From Actinomycetota bacterium (GTDB lineage: Bacteria; Actinomycetota; AC-67): a stretch of 37,882 nucleotides of DNA. Positions 16,676 through 25,562 of this stretch are shown here, piece by piece; the stretch's first letter is position 1; the number at the start of each line of letters is the position of its first letter. Below the pieces are notes generated by a model. The model was given only the letters and a program-made list of their open reading frames with translations. It did not search any database and was not told the DNA's origin. Location: assembly GCA_005884515.1 (NCBI GenBank), contig VAWS01000002.1, positions 1 through 37,882 on the forward strand, given 5' to 3'. The translations under genes were made by a program, and so were the position numbers.

Positions 16676-17466
16676 GCCGCATCGATCGTCGCGAGGAGCC
16701 CTTGACGCGCGGCGTGCCCGGCGCGATGGCTGAAGAACCTATGCGGCTCGCACCGCGTGCACAGCGCGGACAGATGGATCGAGGCGACGCCGGCACGCCG
16801 GAGCGCGATGCGCGCGCCTCCCCACAGATCGACGCGCATCGTCCCGTTGCGGCGCTCTACGTCTGGGCCGAGTGCCGCGCGCGCAGGTTCGGCAACGTCG
16901 TCGCCGACCTCGTAGCAGCACGGTCCGATCGACGGGCCGATGAACGCCATCAGCGCATCGGGTGCGCCCATGGCGCGCACGGTCGCTTCGATCACGCCGC
17001 TCGTCATTCCCCGCCAGCCCGCGTGCACCGTTGCGATGCGGCGGGCGGCCGGATCGACAAGGAGGACGGGAACGCAATCGGCGATCAGAACCGCAAGGAC
17101 GACGCCCGGCTCGTCGGTCCATAGAGCATCGATCCCGGGCAGCGTCGTTTCGGGAGAATCGGCGCCGGCTCCCTTGCGTTCACCATCGACGCGCACCGTT
17201 TCCGCGCCGTGAACCTGCCGGCCGCTCGTCCACGACGCCGGATCGCCGCCGATCACCGCCATCGCGCGCGCGCGGTTCGCCATCACGACGTCCGGATCGT
17301 CGCCGGAGAAAAAGGACAGGTTCAGCGACGAGAACGGGTCGCCGCTGAACCCCCCATGCCGCGTGGTGAACGCAATGCGGATGCCCGCGCTCTCGAGCGC
17401 GGGCACCGCGAGATATGCACCGGGCGAGGCGTCGCCTCGCGCGGGGAAGGCGCGCCAGGCGAACAC
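16672..17466 (-). CDS. pgeF: PgeF/YfiH family peptidoglycan editing factor (laccase-like domain)
   Basis: A 264-residue protein of the DUF152/YfiH family. In E. coli the homologue removes wrongly incorporated L-Ser from peptidoglycan precursors; other members show purine nucleoside or polyphenol oxidase activity. Motifs in order are [53 protein letters not shown] with [18 protein letters not shown], and a C-terminal [20 protein letters not shown]. The zinc-ligand set His-Cys-His is therefore present. The start is GTG 17466, four bases after the ftsZ stop, and no later start keeps the N-terminal strand. Operon context with ftsZ and yggS supports a role in wall quality control. Confidence 0.92.
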   Translation of the reverse strand: MFAWRAFPARGDASPGAYLAVPALESAGIRIAFTTRHGGFSGDPFSSLNLSFFSGDDPDVVMANRARAMAVIGGDPASWTSGRQVHGAETVRVDGERKGAGADSPETTLPGIDALWTDEPGVVLAVLIADCVPVLLVDPAARRIATVHAGWRGMTSGVIEATVRAMGAPDALMAFIGPSIGPCCYEVGDDVAEPARAALGPDVERRNGTMRVDLWGGARIALRRAGVASIHLSALCTRCEPHRFFSHRAGHAARQGLLATIDAA

Positions 17467-17470
17467 CTCT

Positions 17471-18556
17471 TTACCGCCGGAGGAACGACGGGATGTCTTC
17501 GAGCTCCTCGTCGGCGTCGAACACGACGGTCCGGCGAGGCGCTTCCGTCCCGAGATCCAGCTCTTCGTCCTCTTCGAGCGCGAGCGCACCCGAAACGTCC
17601 CGGCTCGACCACCGCTCGAACCCGGCCGCGATCACCGTCACCCGGACTTCGTCGCCGAGCGAATCGTCGATCGCCGCTCCGAAGATCACGTTCGCTTCCG
17701 GGTGCGCGTGGTCGCTGATGATGCGCGCAGCTTCGTTCACCTCGTACAGCGTGAGGTCGCTGCCGCCGGTGATGTTGAGCAGGATGCCGCGCGCGCCGTC
17801 GATCGACGTCTCCAGCAACGGGCTCGACACGGCCGCGCGCGCCGCTTCAACGGCACGGTCGTCGCCGCGCGCGTGACCGACGCCCATCAACGCCGAGCCG
17901 GCGTCGGTGAGGATCGCCTTCACGTCGGCGAAGTCGAGGTTGATGAGACCCGGCGTGGTGATCAGGTCGGTGATGCCTTGCACGCCCTGGAGCAGCACCA
18001 TGTCCGCCATCTTGAACGCGTCGAGGATCGTCGTGTTCTCGTCTGCGACGTCGAGCAACCGGTCGTTCGGGATGATGATGAGCGTGTCGACCTTGTTCTT
18101 CAGCTCTTGGATGCCGCGCTCGGCCTGCTCCGCACGCACCTTGCGCTCGAAGGAGAACGGACGGGTGACGACGCCGATCGTCAGAGCGCCGAGCGACTTC
18201 GCGATCTCTGCCACGACGGGCGCGCCGCCGGTCCCCGTGCCGCCGCCTTCTCCTGCGGTGACGAAGACCATGTCGGCACCTTTCAGAACTTCCTCGATCG
18301 TCTCGCGCGCCTCGCCGACGGCCGTGCGGCCCGTCTCGGGGTTGGAGCCGGCGCCGAGGCCTCGTGTGATCTCACGGCCGATGTCGAGCTTTAGGTCGGC
18401 ATCTGACATCAGCAACGCTTGCGCGTCGGTGTTGATGGCGATGAACTCGACGCCCTTCAGGCCTTCTTCGATCATCCGGTTGACGGCGTTCACGCCGCCG
18501 CCGCCGATGCCGACGACCTTGATCACCGCGAGGTAGTTCTGCGGTGTCGCTGCCAT
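17471..18556 (-). CDS. ftsZ: Cell division GTPase FtsZ
   Basis: The bacterial tubulin that forms the Z ring; 361 residues. Start ATG 18556, with AAGGAGG eight bases upstream. The N-terminal GTPase domain has [18 protein letters not shown], the tubulin signature [16 protein letters not shown], and [12 protein letters not shown], followed by NDRLLD and the T7 loop [13 protein letters not shown] that activates the neighbouring subunit. The C-terminal domain includes [21 protein letters not shown] linker then leads to the conserved tail EDIPSFLRR, which binds SepF and other partners. The gene is complete. It has its own promoter and an unusual 250-base leader with three hairpins (see separate entries), so it can be expressed independently of ftsQ upstream. 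Confidence 0.98.
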   Translation of the reverse strand: MAATPQNYLAVIKVVGIGGGGVNAVNRMIEEGLKGVEFIAINTDAQALLMSDADLKLDIGREITRGLGAGSNPETGRTAVGEARETIEEVLKGADMVFVTAGEGGGTGTGGAPVVAEIAKSLGALTIGVVTRPFSFERKVRAEQAERGIQELKNKVDTLIIIPNDRLLDVADENTTILDAFKMADMVLLQGVQGITDLITTPGLINLDFADVKAILTDAGSALMGVGHARGDDRAVEAARAAVSSPLLETSIDGARGILLNITGGSDLTLYEVNEAARIISDHAHPEANVIFGAAIDDSLGDEVRVTVIAAGFERWSSRDVSGALALEEDEELDLGTEAPRRTVVFDADEELEDIPSFLRR

Positions 18557-18572
18557 ACCCGTCGCCTCCTTC

Positions 18573-18660
18573 TCGGTCCGTCGGACCGAACGTCGAGCCA
18601 TTCGTCTTCAAGCTCACCGGCATCGCCGGTGAGTGTTCGTGCCTTCCGCTTTCGCGGAAG
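18573..18660 (-). ncRNA. Structured 5' leader of ftsZ: three tandem perfect hairpins
   Basis: In mRNA orientation three perfect stem-loops follow one another: CTTCCGC-GAAA-GCGGAAG (18660-18643, with a GNRA tetraloop), CTCACCGGC-GAT-GCCGGTGAG (18633-18613), and TCGGTCC-GAC-GGACCGA (18589-18573). The last stem ends one base before the AAGGAGG ribosome binding site (18565-18571). None is followed by a run of U, so they are not simple terminators. A further inverted repeat, TTCAAC-5-GTTGAA, lies at 18772-18788. Together they fill much of the 344-base gap between ftsQ and ftsZ, which has no gene. A role in translation control, attenuation or mRNA stability is inferred. Confidence 0.6.
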
Positions 18661-18817
18661 CGCGTGCGCGCGCGGATGAAGTGCTCGTTGAACCTTCGGC
18701 CGTGTGCGCTGGGGAAGACGCGCGATCGAGGCAGATCGGGTTGTCAATGCAGGTCAGGAGCGGTGTTAACGTTCAACTTGAGGTTGAATAATCTGTAAAC
18801 CTCGAGTGACGGTCGAG

Positions 18818-18847
18818 AATGTACAACGCGCCTCTACCTCAAGTCAA
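18818..18847 (-). promoter_or_regulatory. Candidate ftsZ promoter
   Basis: On the minus strand TTGACT (18842-18847) and TACATT (18818-18823) are spaced by 18 bases, about 260 bases before the ftsZ ATG. Transcription from here would start near 18811 and include the whole hairpin leader. Streptomyces and mycobacteria are known to have several promoters in the ftsQ-ftsZ gap. A TTGACA at 18742-18747 has no matching -10 and was not counted. Confidence 0.5.
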
Positions 18848-18900
18848 CACAAAGACTACGAAAAAATCGCGGTGTCGACACTCGTAGCGCGCGAAATGAG

Positions 18901-19668
18901 TTAGGAGATCTGCGCGGCCGGTCGGTCGGGTGCGCGCACATCGATGCGCACGAGCCGTTTGTGGTCCGCCGCGACGCGCGCAGCAACCAACTGCACGGCG
19001 AGCAGCTTCTGGTCGATCTGATCCGCCGTTCCCAGCACCACGGTCGTCGTGCCGAGCTTGAACGCGACCGAGTGGTCGGCCAGCAGCTGGAACGAGGTCA
19101 GCTGCGCGCGCATCGAGTTCGGCATCTTTGCCCAGACCGCGAGCACGTTGTTCTCGTCGTCTTGGGTGAACTGCGCGATGTCGAAGCTGGCAGGCAGGAA
19201 CACGGTTGGAACGCTTCCGCTCGGGTTCACGGAGAGCTGGACGTCGTGCTGGTCGAGGTACCACGCTTGGCCGTTCCCCCGGACTTCCAGCGCGGCCGTC
19301 CGCTCGACGACGGTGATCTTCACGCCGAGCGACCCTTCTCGCGTCACGCGCGCGTCCGCGAGTCCCGGGAGGACCCGAACCCGTGCCGCCACCGCGTTGT
19401 AATCGATCCCGAGTGCGCTCTGCCCGACGTGAAGGCCGCTCGCATCGACGATCTCTTGCTTCGAGAGCGAGACGGCTCCGACGACATCGATCTTCTGCAG
19501 GCTGAAGACGCTGGAACGCATCATGATCCACGCCCCCGACGCGATCCCCGCAACCACGATCAGGGTGATGATGATCCTGCGCCGACGGCGGCGTTTCTGC
19601 GCGCGTACTTCTCGCCGGCGCGCGGCGATCCGTGGGGATCGGACCACCCTATCCGCGGTGCGAACCAT
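18901..19668 (-). CDS. ftsQ: Cell division protein FtsQ
   Basis: A 255-residue divisome protein of the FtsQ/DivIB family. A basic cytosolic N-terminus (RREVRAQKRRRRRRI) precedes one membrane helix (IIITLIVVAGIASGAWIMM, residues about 32-50). Then comes the extracellular POTRA domain VFSLQKIDVVGAVSLSKQEI, with LPGLADARVTREGSLGVKIT and VVERTAALEV, and the FtsQ beta domain to the end. FtsQ links FtsW/FtsI to FtsL and FtsB at midcell. The ATG 19668 is preceded by GGAGG six bases upstream and lies 20 bases inside murB, so the two are coupled. The long gap after this gene holds the ftsZ promoter and leader. Confidence 0.9.
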   Translation of the reverse strand: MVRTADRVVRSPRIAARRREVRAQKRRRRRRIIITLIVVAGIASGAWIMMRSSVFSLQKIDVVGAVSLSKQEIVDASGLHVGQSALGIDYNAVAARVRVLPGLADARVTREGSLGVKITVVERTAALEVRGNGQAWYLDQHDVQLSVNPSGSVPTVFLPASFDIAQFTQDDENNVLAVWAKMPNSMRAQLTSFQLLADHSVAFKLGTTTVVLGTADQIDQKLLAVQLVAARVAADHKRLVRIDVRAPDRPAAQIS

Positions 19669-20596
19669 CCGGAACCTCCTCGAACTCCCCGATCAGCTTC
19701 AGTTCGGGCTCGAGCTCGACCCCCGTATCCTCGCGCACCATCCGCTGGATCCGGCGGAGCAAGGTATAGACATCGTCCGCGCGCGCGTCGTCCTCGGCCA
19801 CGATGAAGTTCGCGTGAACCTCCGAGATGCGCGCGCCGCCGACGCGCATCTGCTTCCCGCAGACCTGCTCGATCAAGCGAGCGGCGTGGTCCCCCGGGGG
19901 ATTCTTGAAGACGCTTCCCCCATTCGGCAGGTTGAGGGGCTGAGTGCGCCGTCGCCACTCCTTCGCTTCGTTCATACCCGCAACGATCTCTTCCGTCGTC
20001 CCCATCCGAAGCGTCAAGGACGCAGCGGTGACGATCGAGCCGGTCGGCAGATCCGACCGCCGGTACGAGAACCCGGCCTCCTCGGCTGAAAGCCGCCGCC
20101 GCGTGCCGTCGGGGAGCACGAAGATGTCAACGGACGAAAGAACCTCGGCGAGCTCGTGGCCGTGCGCGCCGGCGTTCATGCGCACCGCGCCGCCGAGGCT
20201 CGCCGGGATCGCCACCGCGAACTCGAAGCCGGCGAGCTCGTGGTGCATCGCAAGCGTCGCGAGCGCCGGCAAGGGCATCGCGCCACCGGCTTCGATCGTC
20301 CTGCCCGACGCGTTCGACCACCGGAACCCGGCGCCGAGGCGCAGCGCGACGCCGTTGAACCCGCGGTCCGACACGAGCATGTTCGAGCCGCGCCCGACGA
20401 CCAACACCGGAACGCCCGCTTCCTTGATCGCCGCCGCCAGCGCCTCGAGGTCTTCGAGGCCGGCCGCGTCCAGCATCACGTCGGCCGGACCGCCCAGCCG
20501 GTACGACGTCAGCGGGGCGATCGAGCCGTTCCGTTCGACGCGGCCGTGCGCGCGCTCGGTCAAGATGCGCGCGGCAACGTCGCCGGCGGTGCTCAT
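19649..20596 (-). CDS. murB: UDP-N-acetylenolpyruvoylglucosamine reductase MurB
   Basis: A 315-residue cytosolic FAD enzyme that reduces UDP-GlcNAc-enolpyruvate to UDP-MurNAc with NADPH. Visible signatures are LTSYRLGGPADVML, the FAD-binding VLVVGRGSNMLVSDRGF, FEFAVAIPASLGGAVRMNAG, FSYRRSDLP, and NLPNGGSVFKNPPGDHAARL with the catalytic serine. ISEVHANFIV carries the region that completes the active site. The length and frame are intact. The ATG overlaps the murC stop (ATGA), and ftsQ begins 20 bases before its end, so it sits inside the tightly coupled mur/fts run. Confidence 0.96.
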   Translation of the reverse strand: MSTAGDVAARILTERAHGRVERNGSIAPLTSYRLGGPADVMLDAAGLEDLEALAAAIKEAGVPVLVVGRGSNMLVSDRGFNGVALRLGAGFRWSNASGRTIEAGGAMPLPALATLAMHHELAGFEFAVAIPASLGGAVRMNAGAHGHELAEVLSSVDIFVLPDGTRRRLSAEEAGFSYRRSDLPTGSIVTAASLTLRMGTTEEIVAGMNEAKEWRRRTQPLNLPNGGSVFKNPPGDHAARLIEQVCGKQMRVGGARISEVHANFIVAEDDARADDVYTLLRRIQRMVREDTGVELEPELKLIGEFEEVPDGSHRG

Positions 20597-21993
20597 GAGC
20601 GTGCGCGCGCCTCGAGGCTCAGAAGGATATCGTCGCACAGCATCGTCACGTCGCCGGCGCCGATCGTCAGAACGAGGTCGCCGGGTAACGCACGTTCTGC
20701 GATGTACGGCACGATGTCGCCGCGCTTGGGCAAGTACGCGACGCGGCGACGCGGCTCGGCGTCCAACACGCCGTCGACGACGATCTTTCCGGTGATACCC
20801 GGCTGCGGATCCTCGCGGGCGCCGTACACGTCGGTGACGACGACCACGTCGGCTCCCGCGAGGGCAGCGCCCAGCTCTTTCCCCAGGTGCATCGTCCGCG
20901 AGTACAGGTGCGGCTGGAAGACGGCGACGAGCCGGCGCGGTGATTGCTCGCGCGCCGCAGCCAGCACGGCACGCACCTTCGACGGATTGTGCGCGTAGTC
21001 GTCCACCACGGTGACTCCCGCCGCAAGACCTCGGCGTTCGAACCGGCGACGCACCCCTGCATAACGCTCGAGCGCCGCCACGATCTCGGAGAATGCGAGA
21101 CCCACTTCGCTGGCAACCGCGACCGCCGCCAAGGCGTTGAGAGCGTTGTGCGCACCGGGAACCGGAAGATGAAGCTCCAGGGGTTTCCCGCCGTTGCGCG
21201 AAACCATCAACGTCTGCTCGCCGTTCGACGCGATCCGCTCCGCCGTCCAGTCTCCCTCGTTCAAGCCGTACGTGACGAGGCGCCGACGGACGCGCGCGGC
21301 GAGCGCGCGCACTCCGGGGTCTTCGATGCACGCAACGATCGCGCCGTCCGGTGGGACGTTCTCCATGAACGCGAGGAACGTGTCGCGCACCTCGTTCTCG
21401 TCCTTGTAGTGATCGAGGTGGTCGGCTTCGATGCTGGTCACGACCGCGATCTCCGGGGCGAGCCACAAGAACGACCCGTCGCTCTCGTCGGCCTCGGCGA
21501 CGAGCCACTCCCCCGCGCCGTCGTGCGCGTTGGTGCCGCGCTCGTTCACTTCGCCGCCCACCAGGAAGCTCGGATCGAGTCCCGCGTGCTGCAGCACGAG
21601 CGCGATCATCGACGTCGTCGTCGTCTTGCCGTGCGTACCGGCGACGGCGATGCCACGGCGGTCGCGCATCAATATCGCGAGCAGCTGCGCGCGATGCAGT
21701 ACGCGAACACCGGCCTCCTCGGCGGCGCGCAGCTCCGGATTGGACGGCCGGATCGCGGACGAGACGACGACCGTCTCGGCGTCGCCGAGGTTGGCGGCAT
21801 CGTGGCCGACCGCGATGCGCGCGCCCTGGACGCGCAGCGCTGCGAGGTCGGGAGACTCCTTCAAGTCCGACCCGGACACGCGCACGCCGCGCGCGAGCAA
21901 CACCTTCGCGAGCGCACTCATCCCGGCTCCGCCGATGCCGATCAGATGTACGGGGCCAAGCTCGGAGACGAGGGAACGCTTCGGCTCACGCAC
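20593..21993 (-). CDS. murC: UDP-N-acetylmuramate--L-alanine ligase MurC
   Basis: A 466-residue Mur ligase that adds L-alanine to UDP-MurNAc using ATP. The N-terminal Rossmann domain has VHLIGIGGAGMSALAKVL. The central ATPase domain has the P-loop GTHGKTTTTSMIALVLQHAG, then EADESDGSFLWLAPEIAVVT and IEADHLDHY. The C-terminal domain has RRFERRG, VVDDYAHNPSKVRA and VAVFQPHLYSRT. I chose GTG 21993 because GGAGG lies six bases upstream and the product then starts at the Rossmann strand. It overlaps the end of murG by eight bases. All key motifs are present, and no internal loss is seen, in contrast to murG and murE. Confidence 0.96.
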   Translation of the reverse strand: MREPKRSLVSELGPVHLIGIGGAGMSALAKVLLARGVRVSGSDLKESPDLAALRVQGARIAVGHDAANLGDAETVVVSSAIRPSNPELRAAEEAGVRVLHRAQLLAILMRDRRGIAVAGTHGKTTTTSMIALVLQHAGLDPSFLVGGEVNERGTNAHDGAGEWLVAEADESDGSFLWLAPEIAVVTSIEADHLDHYKDENEVRDTFLAFMENVPPDGAIVACIEDPGVRALAARVRRRLVTYGLNEGDWTAERIASNGEQTLMVSRNGGKPLELHLPVPGAHNALNALAAVAVASEVGLAFSEIVAALERYAGVRRRFERRGLAAGVTVVDDYAHNPSKVRAVLAAAREQSPRRLVAVFQPHLYSRTMHLGKELGAALAGADVVVVTDVYGAREDPQPGITGKIVVDGVLDAEPRRRVAYLPKRGDIVPYIAERALPGDLVLTIGAGDVTMLCDDILLSLEARARS

Positions 21994-22984
21994 GGCGCGC
22001 CTCCGCGAGAGACATGATCCAGCTTGCCATCGCGTCGGCGGCATCCGGCCGTGAGACCGACCGCGCCGCATCCGCCATGTGTGCGCGCGCGGCCGGCTCA
22101 CCGAGGATCGGCGCGATCACGGAGTCGAGGTGGTCGGGCGTCGCGCTCGCGTCTTCCACGAGGGTGGCCGCGCCGGCGTCGACGAGCATGCGCGCGTTGG
22201 CGTGCTGCTCTTTCCGACGCGCGATCGGAAGCGGCACGAGCACCGCGGGGAGGCCGACGGGCTCGATGCGCGCACGGACGTCCGTGTCGTGCACGCTGCC
22301 GGTCACGATGATCATCTGCACATCCTCGCGCGCGCTCCAGCGCGCCGCGAGCCCGATCGCCGCTTCGTTCAGCCGGGCCGCGCCGAGGCTCCCGCCGAAA
22401 ACGAGGACGGTCGTGAGCTCGGGCGAGAGTCCGAAGGATTCCAGCGCCTCGGACCGCAGCGCCTCCCGCGAGAACCGTGTGATCGCTTTGCGCATCGGCA
22501 GCCCGACCAGCCGGGGCGAGCGCCCCCGGAACAGGCGCACTGTTTCCGGGAAGGAGACTGCGATGTTGGTCGTCAGGCGCGCAGCTGCCTCGTTCGCGAG
22601 ACCGGGGATCGCGTTGCCTTCGTGGATCAATGCCGGGAGGCGTGCGAGGCGCGCGGCGGTGACCACGGGCAAGCTCGGATACCCGCCCATCCCGACGACG
22701 ACCGATGCACCCTCGCTGCGAAGGATGCGGCGGGCTTGCGCGGTGGCCGGAAGCATCGATGCTGCCGCAACGATCCCGCGAAGGTCGCGTTTGAACGGCG
22801 CGACCGACGTCCGGTGGATACGGTACCCGGCGGCGTTGATCAGCGTCTGGTCGAGCTCGCGGGCCGTTCCGATGAACGAGATCGTGACGCCGGGTGCGCG
22901 TTCGTCGAGCGCGGCCGCGATCGCGAGCGCGGGAACGAGGTGTCCGCCGGTCCCCCCGGCCGCGATCACGACCGAATCGGTCAT
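21986..22984 (-). CDS. murG: MurG, lipid II synthase, with in-frame internal loss
   Basis: MurG transfers GlcNAc from UDP-GlcNAc to lipid I at the inner face of the membrane. The N-terminal lipid-I domain has VVIAAGGTGGHLVPALAIAA, GTARELD, VGMGGYPSLPV, and ALIHEGNAIPGLAN. The C-terminal domain has LVFGGSLGAARLNEA and the final VGLPAVLVPLPIARRKEQHA and NARMLVDAGAATLV. Between VRARIEP and VGLPAVLV, near 22254-22266, the usual segment with the AYxxADLVVxRxGAxTxxEL pattern is missing. That is about 40-45 residues and contains UDP-GlcNAc contacts. The product has 332 residues against 355-375. Because the loss is in frame, the gene looks intact to a gene finder. It overlaps ftsW by ATGA. Confidence 0.92.
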   Translation of the reverse strand: MTDSVVIAAGGTGGHLVPALAIAAALDERAPGVTISFIGTARELDQTLINAAGYRIHRTSVAPFKRDLRGIVAAASMLPATAQARRILRSEGASVVVGMGGYPSLPVVTAARLARLPALIHEGNAIPGLANEAAARLTTNIAVSFPETVRLFRGRSPRLVGLPMRKAITRFSREALRSEALESFGLSPELTTVLVFGGSLGAARLNEAAIGLAARWSAREDVQMIIVTGSVHDTDVRARIEPVGLPAVLVPLPIARRKEQHANARMLVDAGAATLVEDASATPDHLDSVIAPILGEPAARAHMADAARSVSRPDAADAMASWIMSLAEARRA

Positions 22985-24240
22985 CGAACGGTTCGCGAAC
23001 GTGCGGGGGCTCGGCGCGTCGGCGCCTTCTTCGCCGGAGCAGAGACCGGAGCCACCTCGCGCTTCGGCGGCCACTCTTCTTGGCGTCCGATGTTGATCAA
23101 GATCCCGATCGCGGTCAGGGTGAACACCAAGGATGAGCCACCGAAGGAGACCAGCGGGAGCGGCACCCCCGTGATCGGCAAGAGACCCGTGACGGCGCCC
23201 ATGTTGATCACCGCTTGCCCGACGATCCACGCGGTGACGGCGCCGGCGACGATTCGTCCGAACTTGTCCGGCGCGCGGCGTGCGATGCGCACACCTGCGT
23301 ATGCGAGCAACGCGAACAGCGAGATAACGGCAAACGTGCCGAGCAGCCCGACCTCTTCACCGATGATCGAGAATATGAAGTCGGTGTGCGCGTTCGGAAC
23401 GTATAGCCACTTCTGCCGCGAGGCACCGAGCCCTACGCCGAACAACCCGCCCGACCCCAGCGCGATCTGCGACTGCACCGCTTGGTAGCCGGTGTTCAGC
23501 GGGTCTTTGAATGGGTTCGTGAACGAGAAGAGGCGCGCGCGCCGATAGGCCTTGGACATCGACAGCATCACCGACGCGCCGATCCCTGCGACCCCGAGCC
23601 CGCCCAGCACCGAGATCCGGGACCCCGCGACGAACAGCACGGTGAACGCGATCCCTGCGAGGATCAACGTCGTTCCCATGTCGGGCTGGATCATGACGAG
23701 CAGCCCCACGATGCCGGCGATGATCCCGAACGGAACCACGACGTCTTTGATCGTCCACAGACGGCGGCCTTTGCGGACGCAGATGTCGGCGCCGACGAGA
23801 ACGAGGGCGAGCTTCGCGAGCTCGGAGGGCTGGAACCGGATCGGGCCGAACGACAGCCACCGGCTGGACCCGCCGGCCGTCGTCCCGAACGCCGGGTGGA
23901 GCACGAGCATGAGCCCGACCAGCGCGGCCAGCATCATGAAATACGACAAACTGCGCCAGCGCCGGTAGTCGACGACGGCGGCCACGATGAGGCAGGCGAT
24001 CCCGACGAACGACCACATCAGCTGGCGCATGAAGTACGTGAAGGGAGACGCGCCGGCTTCGTACGCGGAGACCCACGAGGAGGAGAGGATCATGATGAGC
24101 CCGCCGCCGAGGAGCAGCGCCGTCGTCCCGATGACGAGCGCGGCGCTCGTCGTCATGCGCGCAGTCGACCCGTTCGCCGTCTTCCTGCGCGTGCGGCCGA
24201 ACCAGCCGGCCGGTGTTCGTGCGAGCTCGAGAACCGTCAT
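22981..24240 (-). CDS. ftsW: FtsW, septal peptidoglycan polymerase (SEDS family)
   Basis: A 419-residue multi-pass SEDS glycosyltransferase that polymerises lipid II at the septum together with FtsI. About ten hydrophobic segments are visible, for example ALVIGTTALLLGGGLIMILS and FGIIAGIVGLLVMIQPDMGT. Family signatures are RFQPSELAKLALVL, IQPDMGTTLIL, YQAVQSQIALGSGGLFGVGL, NAHTDFIFSIIGEEVGLLG, and GVPLPLVSFGGSS near the end. A basic tail rich in Lys, Arg, Ala and Pro closes the protein. The ATG 24240 overlaps the murD stop (ATGA). The length and frame are normal. FtsW follows murD as in most dcw clusters. Confidence 0.96.
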   Translation of the reverse strand: MTVLELARTPAGWFGRTRRKTANGSTARMTTSAALVIGTTALLLGGGLIMILSSSWVSAYEAGASPFTYFMRQLMWSFVGIACLIVAAVVDYRRWRSLSYFMMLAALVGLMLVLHPAFGTTAGGSSRWLSFGPIRFQPSELAKLALVLVGADICVRKGRRLWTIKDVVVPFGIIAGIVGLLVMIQPDMGTTLILAGIAFTVLFVAGSRISVLGGLGVAGIGASVMLSMSKAYRRARLFSFTNPFKDPLNTGYQAVQSQIALGSGGLFGVGLGASRQKWLYVPNAHTDFIFSIIGEEVGLLGTFAVISLFALLAYAGVRIARRAPDKFGRIVAGAVTAWIVGQAVINMGAVTGLLPITGVPLPLVSFGGSSLVFTLTAIGILINIGRQEEWPPKREVAPVSAPAKKAPTRRAPARSRTVR

Positions 24241-25562
24241 TGGTCGCTCCCCTCGATCCGATGGACGGCAGCGCGGAACGCATCCCCGCGCTCTTCGTAG
24301 TTCTTGAACATGTCGAACGAGGCACACGCCGGAGAAAGAAGGACGGTGTCGCCCGCTACGGCCAGCTCGCGCGCGCGCGCTACGGCATCTTCCATCGAGC
24401 CGGCCTTCTCCGCGGGGATGCCCGCCGGTGCGAACGCCGCGTCGATCTCACCGGCCGACTCTCCGATCGCAACGACGGCGCGCAGGTGCGGCGCGGCGGC
24501 TGCGAGCTCGGACAGATCCAGACCCTTGTTGCGCCCGCCGGCGATCAGCACGACGTCGTGCATCCCTTCGAGCGCGGCCAGCGTCGCGTGCGGGTCGGTC
24601 GCCTTCGAGTCGTTCACGTACGTGACCCCCTCGACGACGGCGATCTCCTCGATCCGGTGGCGGCCGGTTTCGAACGCAGCGAGCGCCGCCCCGGCCGTTG
24701 CCGGTTCGACACCGAGCGCGCACGCTACGGCGGCTGCGGCGATCGCGTCGCTGCGGTTCGGGCGCCCGCGCGCGCGCAAGCGAGACGCTTCGACGACACG
24801 GCCCTCGGGAACGACTATCCAGCCGTCCTCGACGCCCGCGCCGCCGTGCGGCCGCTGGTCGTCGGCGAACAGCACCTGCCCCGCTTTCCCCGTCGCCAGC
24901 GCGCGGCACACCGGATCGTCGTGAACGATGGCAACGTCTTCGGATCCCTGGTTTTCGAAGATGCGGCCTTTCGCGCGGCGGTAGGCCTCGTCCGAGCCAT
25001 GCCAGTCGAGGTGGTCGTGCGCGACGTTCAGCAGGACGGCCACGGGAACGCGGAACTCGTCGATACCCTGCAGCTGGAAGCTCGACAGCTCGGCGACGAT
25101 CTCGGCGTCGGGCGTGAACGATACGAGCGGCGTGCCCACGTTCCCCGCCGCAACCGCGTCACGGCCGGCCGCTCGCAACGCGGCGACCGTCATCTCGGTC
25201 GTCGTCGTCTTGCCGTTCGTACCGGTGATTGCAACGAGCGGCCGCACACCAAGCCGGAAGGCAAGCTCGACCTCGCTCCACACCGGGAGACCGCGCCGGC
25301 GCGCTTCCTCGATCCACGGCGACGACCACGGAACACCCGGGCTGGCGACGACCAGCTCGGCGTCGCCGAGGTCGGCGGGGTCGGTGCGGCCGAGAACGAC
25401 GCGAGCGCCGGCGATGCCATCGGCACGCTCGCGCTGCTGGTCGCCGTCTGCGGCGTCGAGCACCGTCACCGACGCGCCGGCGTCGAGCAGCGCGCGCGCG
25501 GCGGCCTCACCCGAGCGCGCCAAGCCGAGCACGACCGTCTTCTTCCCGGCGAGCGCGCTCAT
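24237..25562 (-). CDS. murD: UDP-N-acetylmuramoyl-L-alanine--D-glutamate ligase MurD
   Basis: A 441-residue cytosolic Mur ligase adding D-glutamate. It has an N-terminal nucleotide-binding domain (TVVLGLARSGEAAARALLDA), the P-loop VAITGTNGKTTTTEMTVAAL, then VAELSSFQLQGI and LNVAHDHLDWH, and the C-terminal ETGRHRIEEI, YVNDSKATDPHATLAAL, LIAGGRNKG, and ASFDMFKNYEERGDAF. All catalytic motifs are present, and the length is normal. It starts at ATG 25562, overlapping the mraY stop (ATGA), and ends overlapping ftsW, so it lies in the middle of a chain of 4-base overlaps. Confidence 0.96.
   Translation of the reverse strand: MSALAGKKTVVLGLARSGEAAARALLDAGASVTVLDAADGDQQRERADGIAGARVVLGRTDPADLGDAELVVASPGVPWSSPWIEEARRRGLPVWSEVELAFRLGVRPLVAITGTNGKTTTTEMTVAALRAAGRDAVAAGNVGTPLVSFTPDAEIVAELSSFQLQGIDEFRVPVAVLLNVAHDHLDWHGSDEAYRRAKGRIFENQGSEDVAIVHDDPVCRALATGKAGQVLFADDQRPHGGAGVEDGWIVVPEGRVVEASRLRARGRPNRSDAIAAAAVACALGVEPATAGAALAAFETGRHRIEEIAVVEGVTYVNDSKATDPHATLAALEGMHDVVLIAGGRNKGLDLSELAAAAPHLRAVVAIGESAGEIDAAFAPAGIPAEKAGSMEDAVARARELAVAGDTVLLSPACASFDMFKNYEERGDAFRAAVHRIEGSDQ

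Noticed and set aside
18613-18660. Hairpins as transcription terminators
   Set aside because: No U-run follows on either strand, and they sit in the ftsZ leader, so a leader structure is the better reading.
18742-18747. TTGACA on the minus strand as a second ftsZ promoter
   Set aside because: No acceptable -10 box occurs 16-19 bases downstream.
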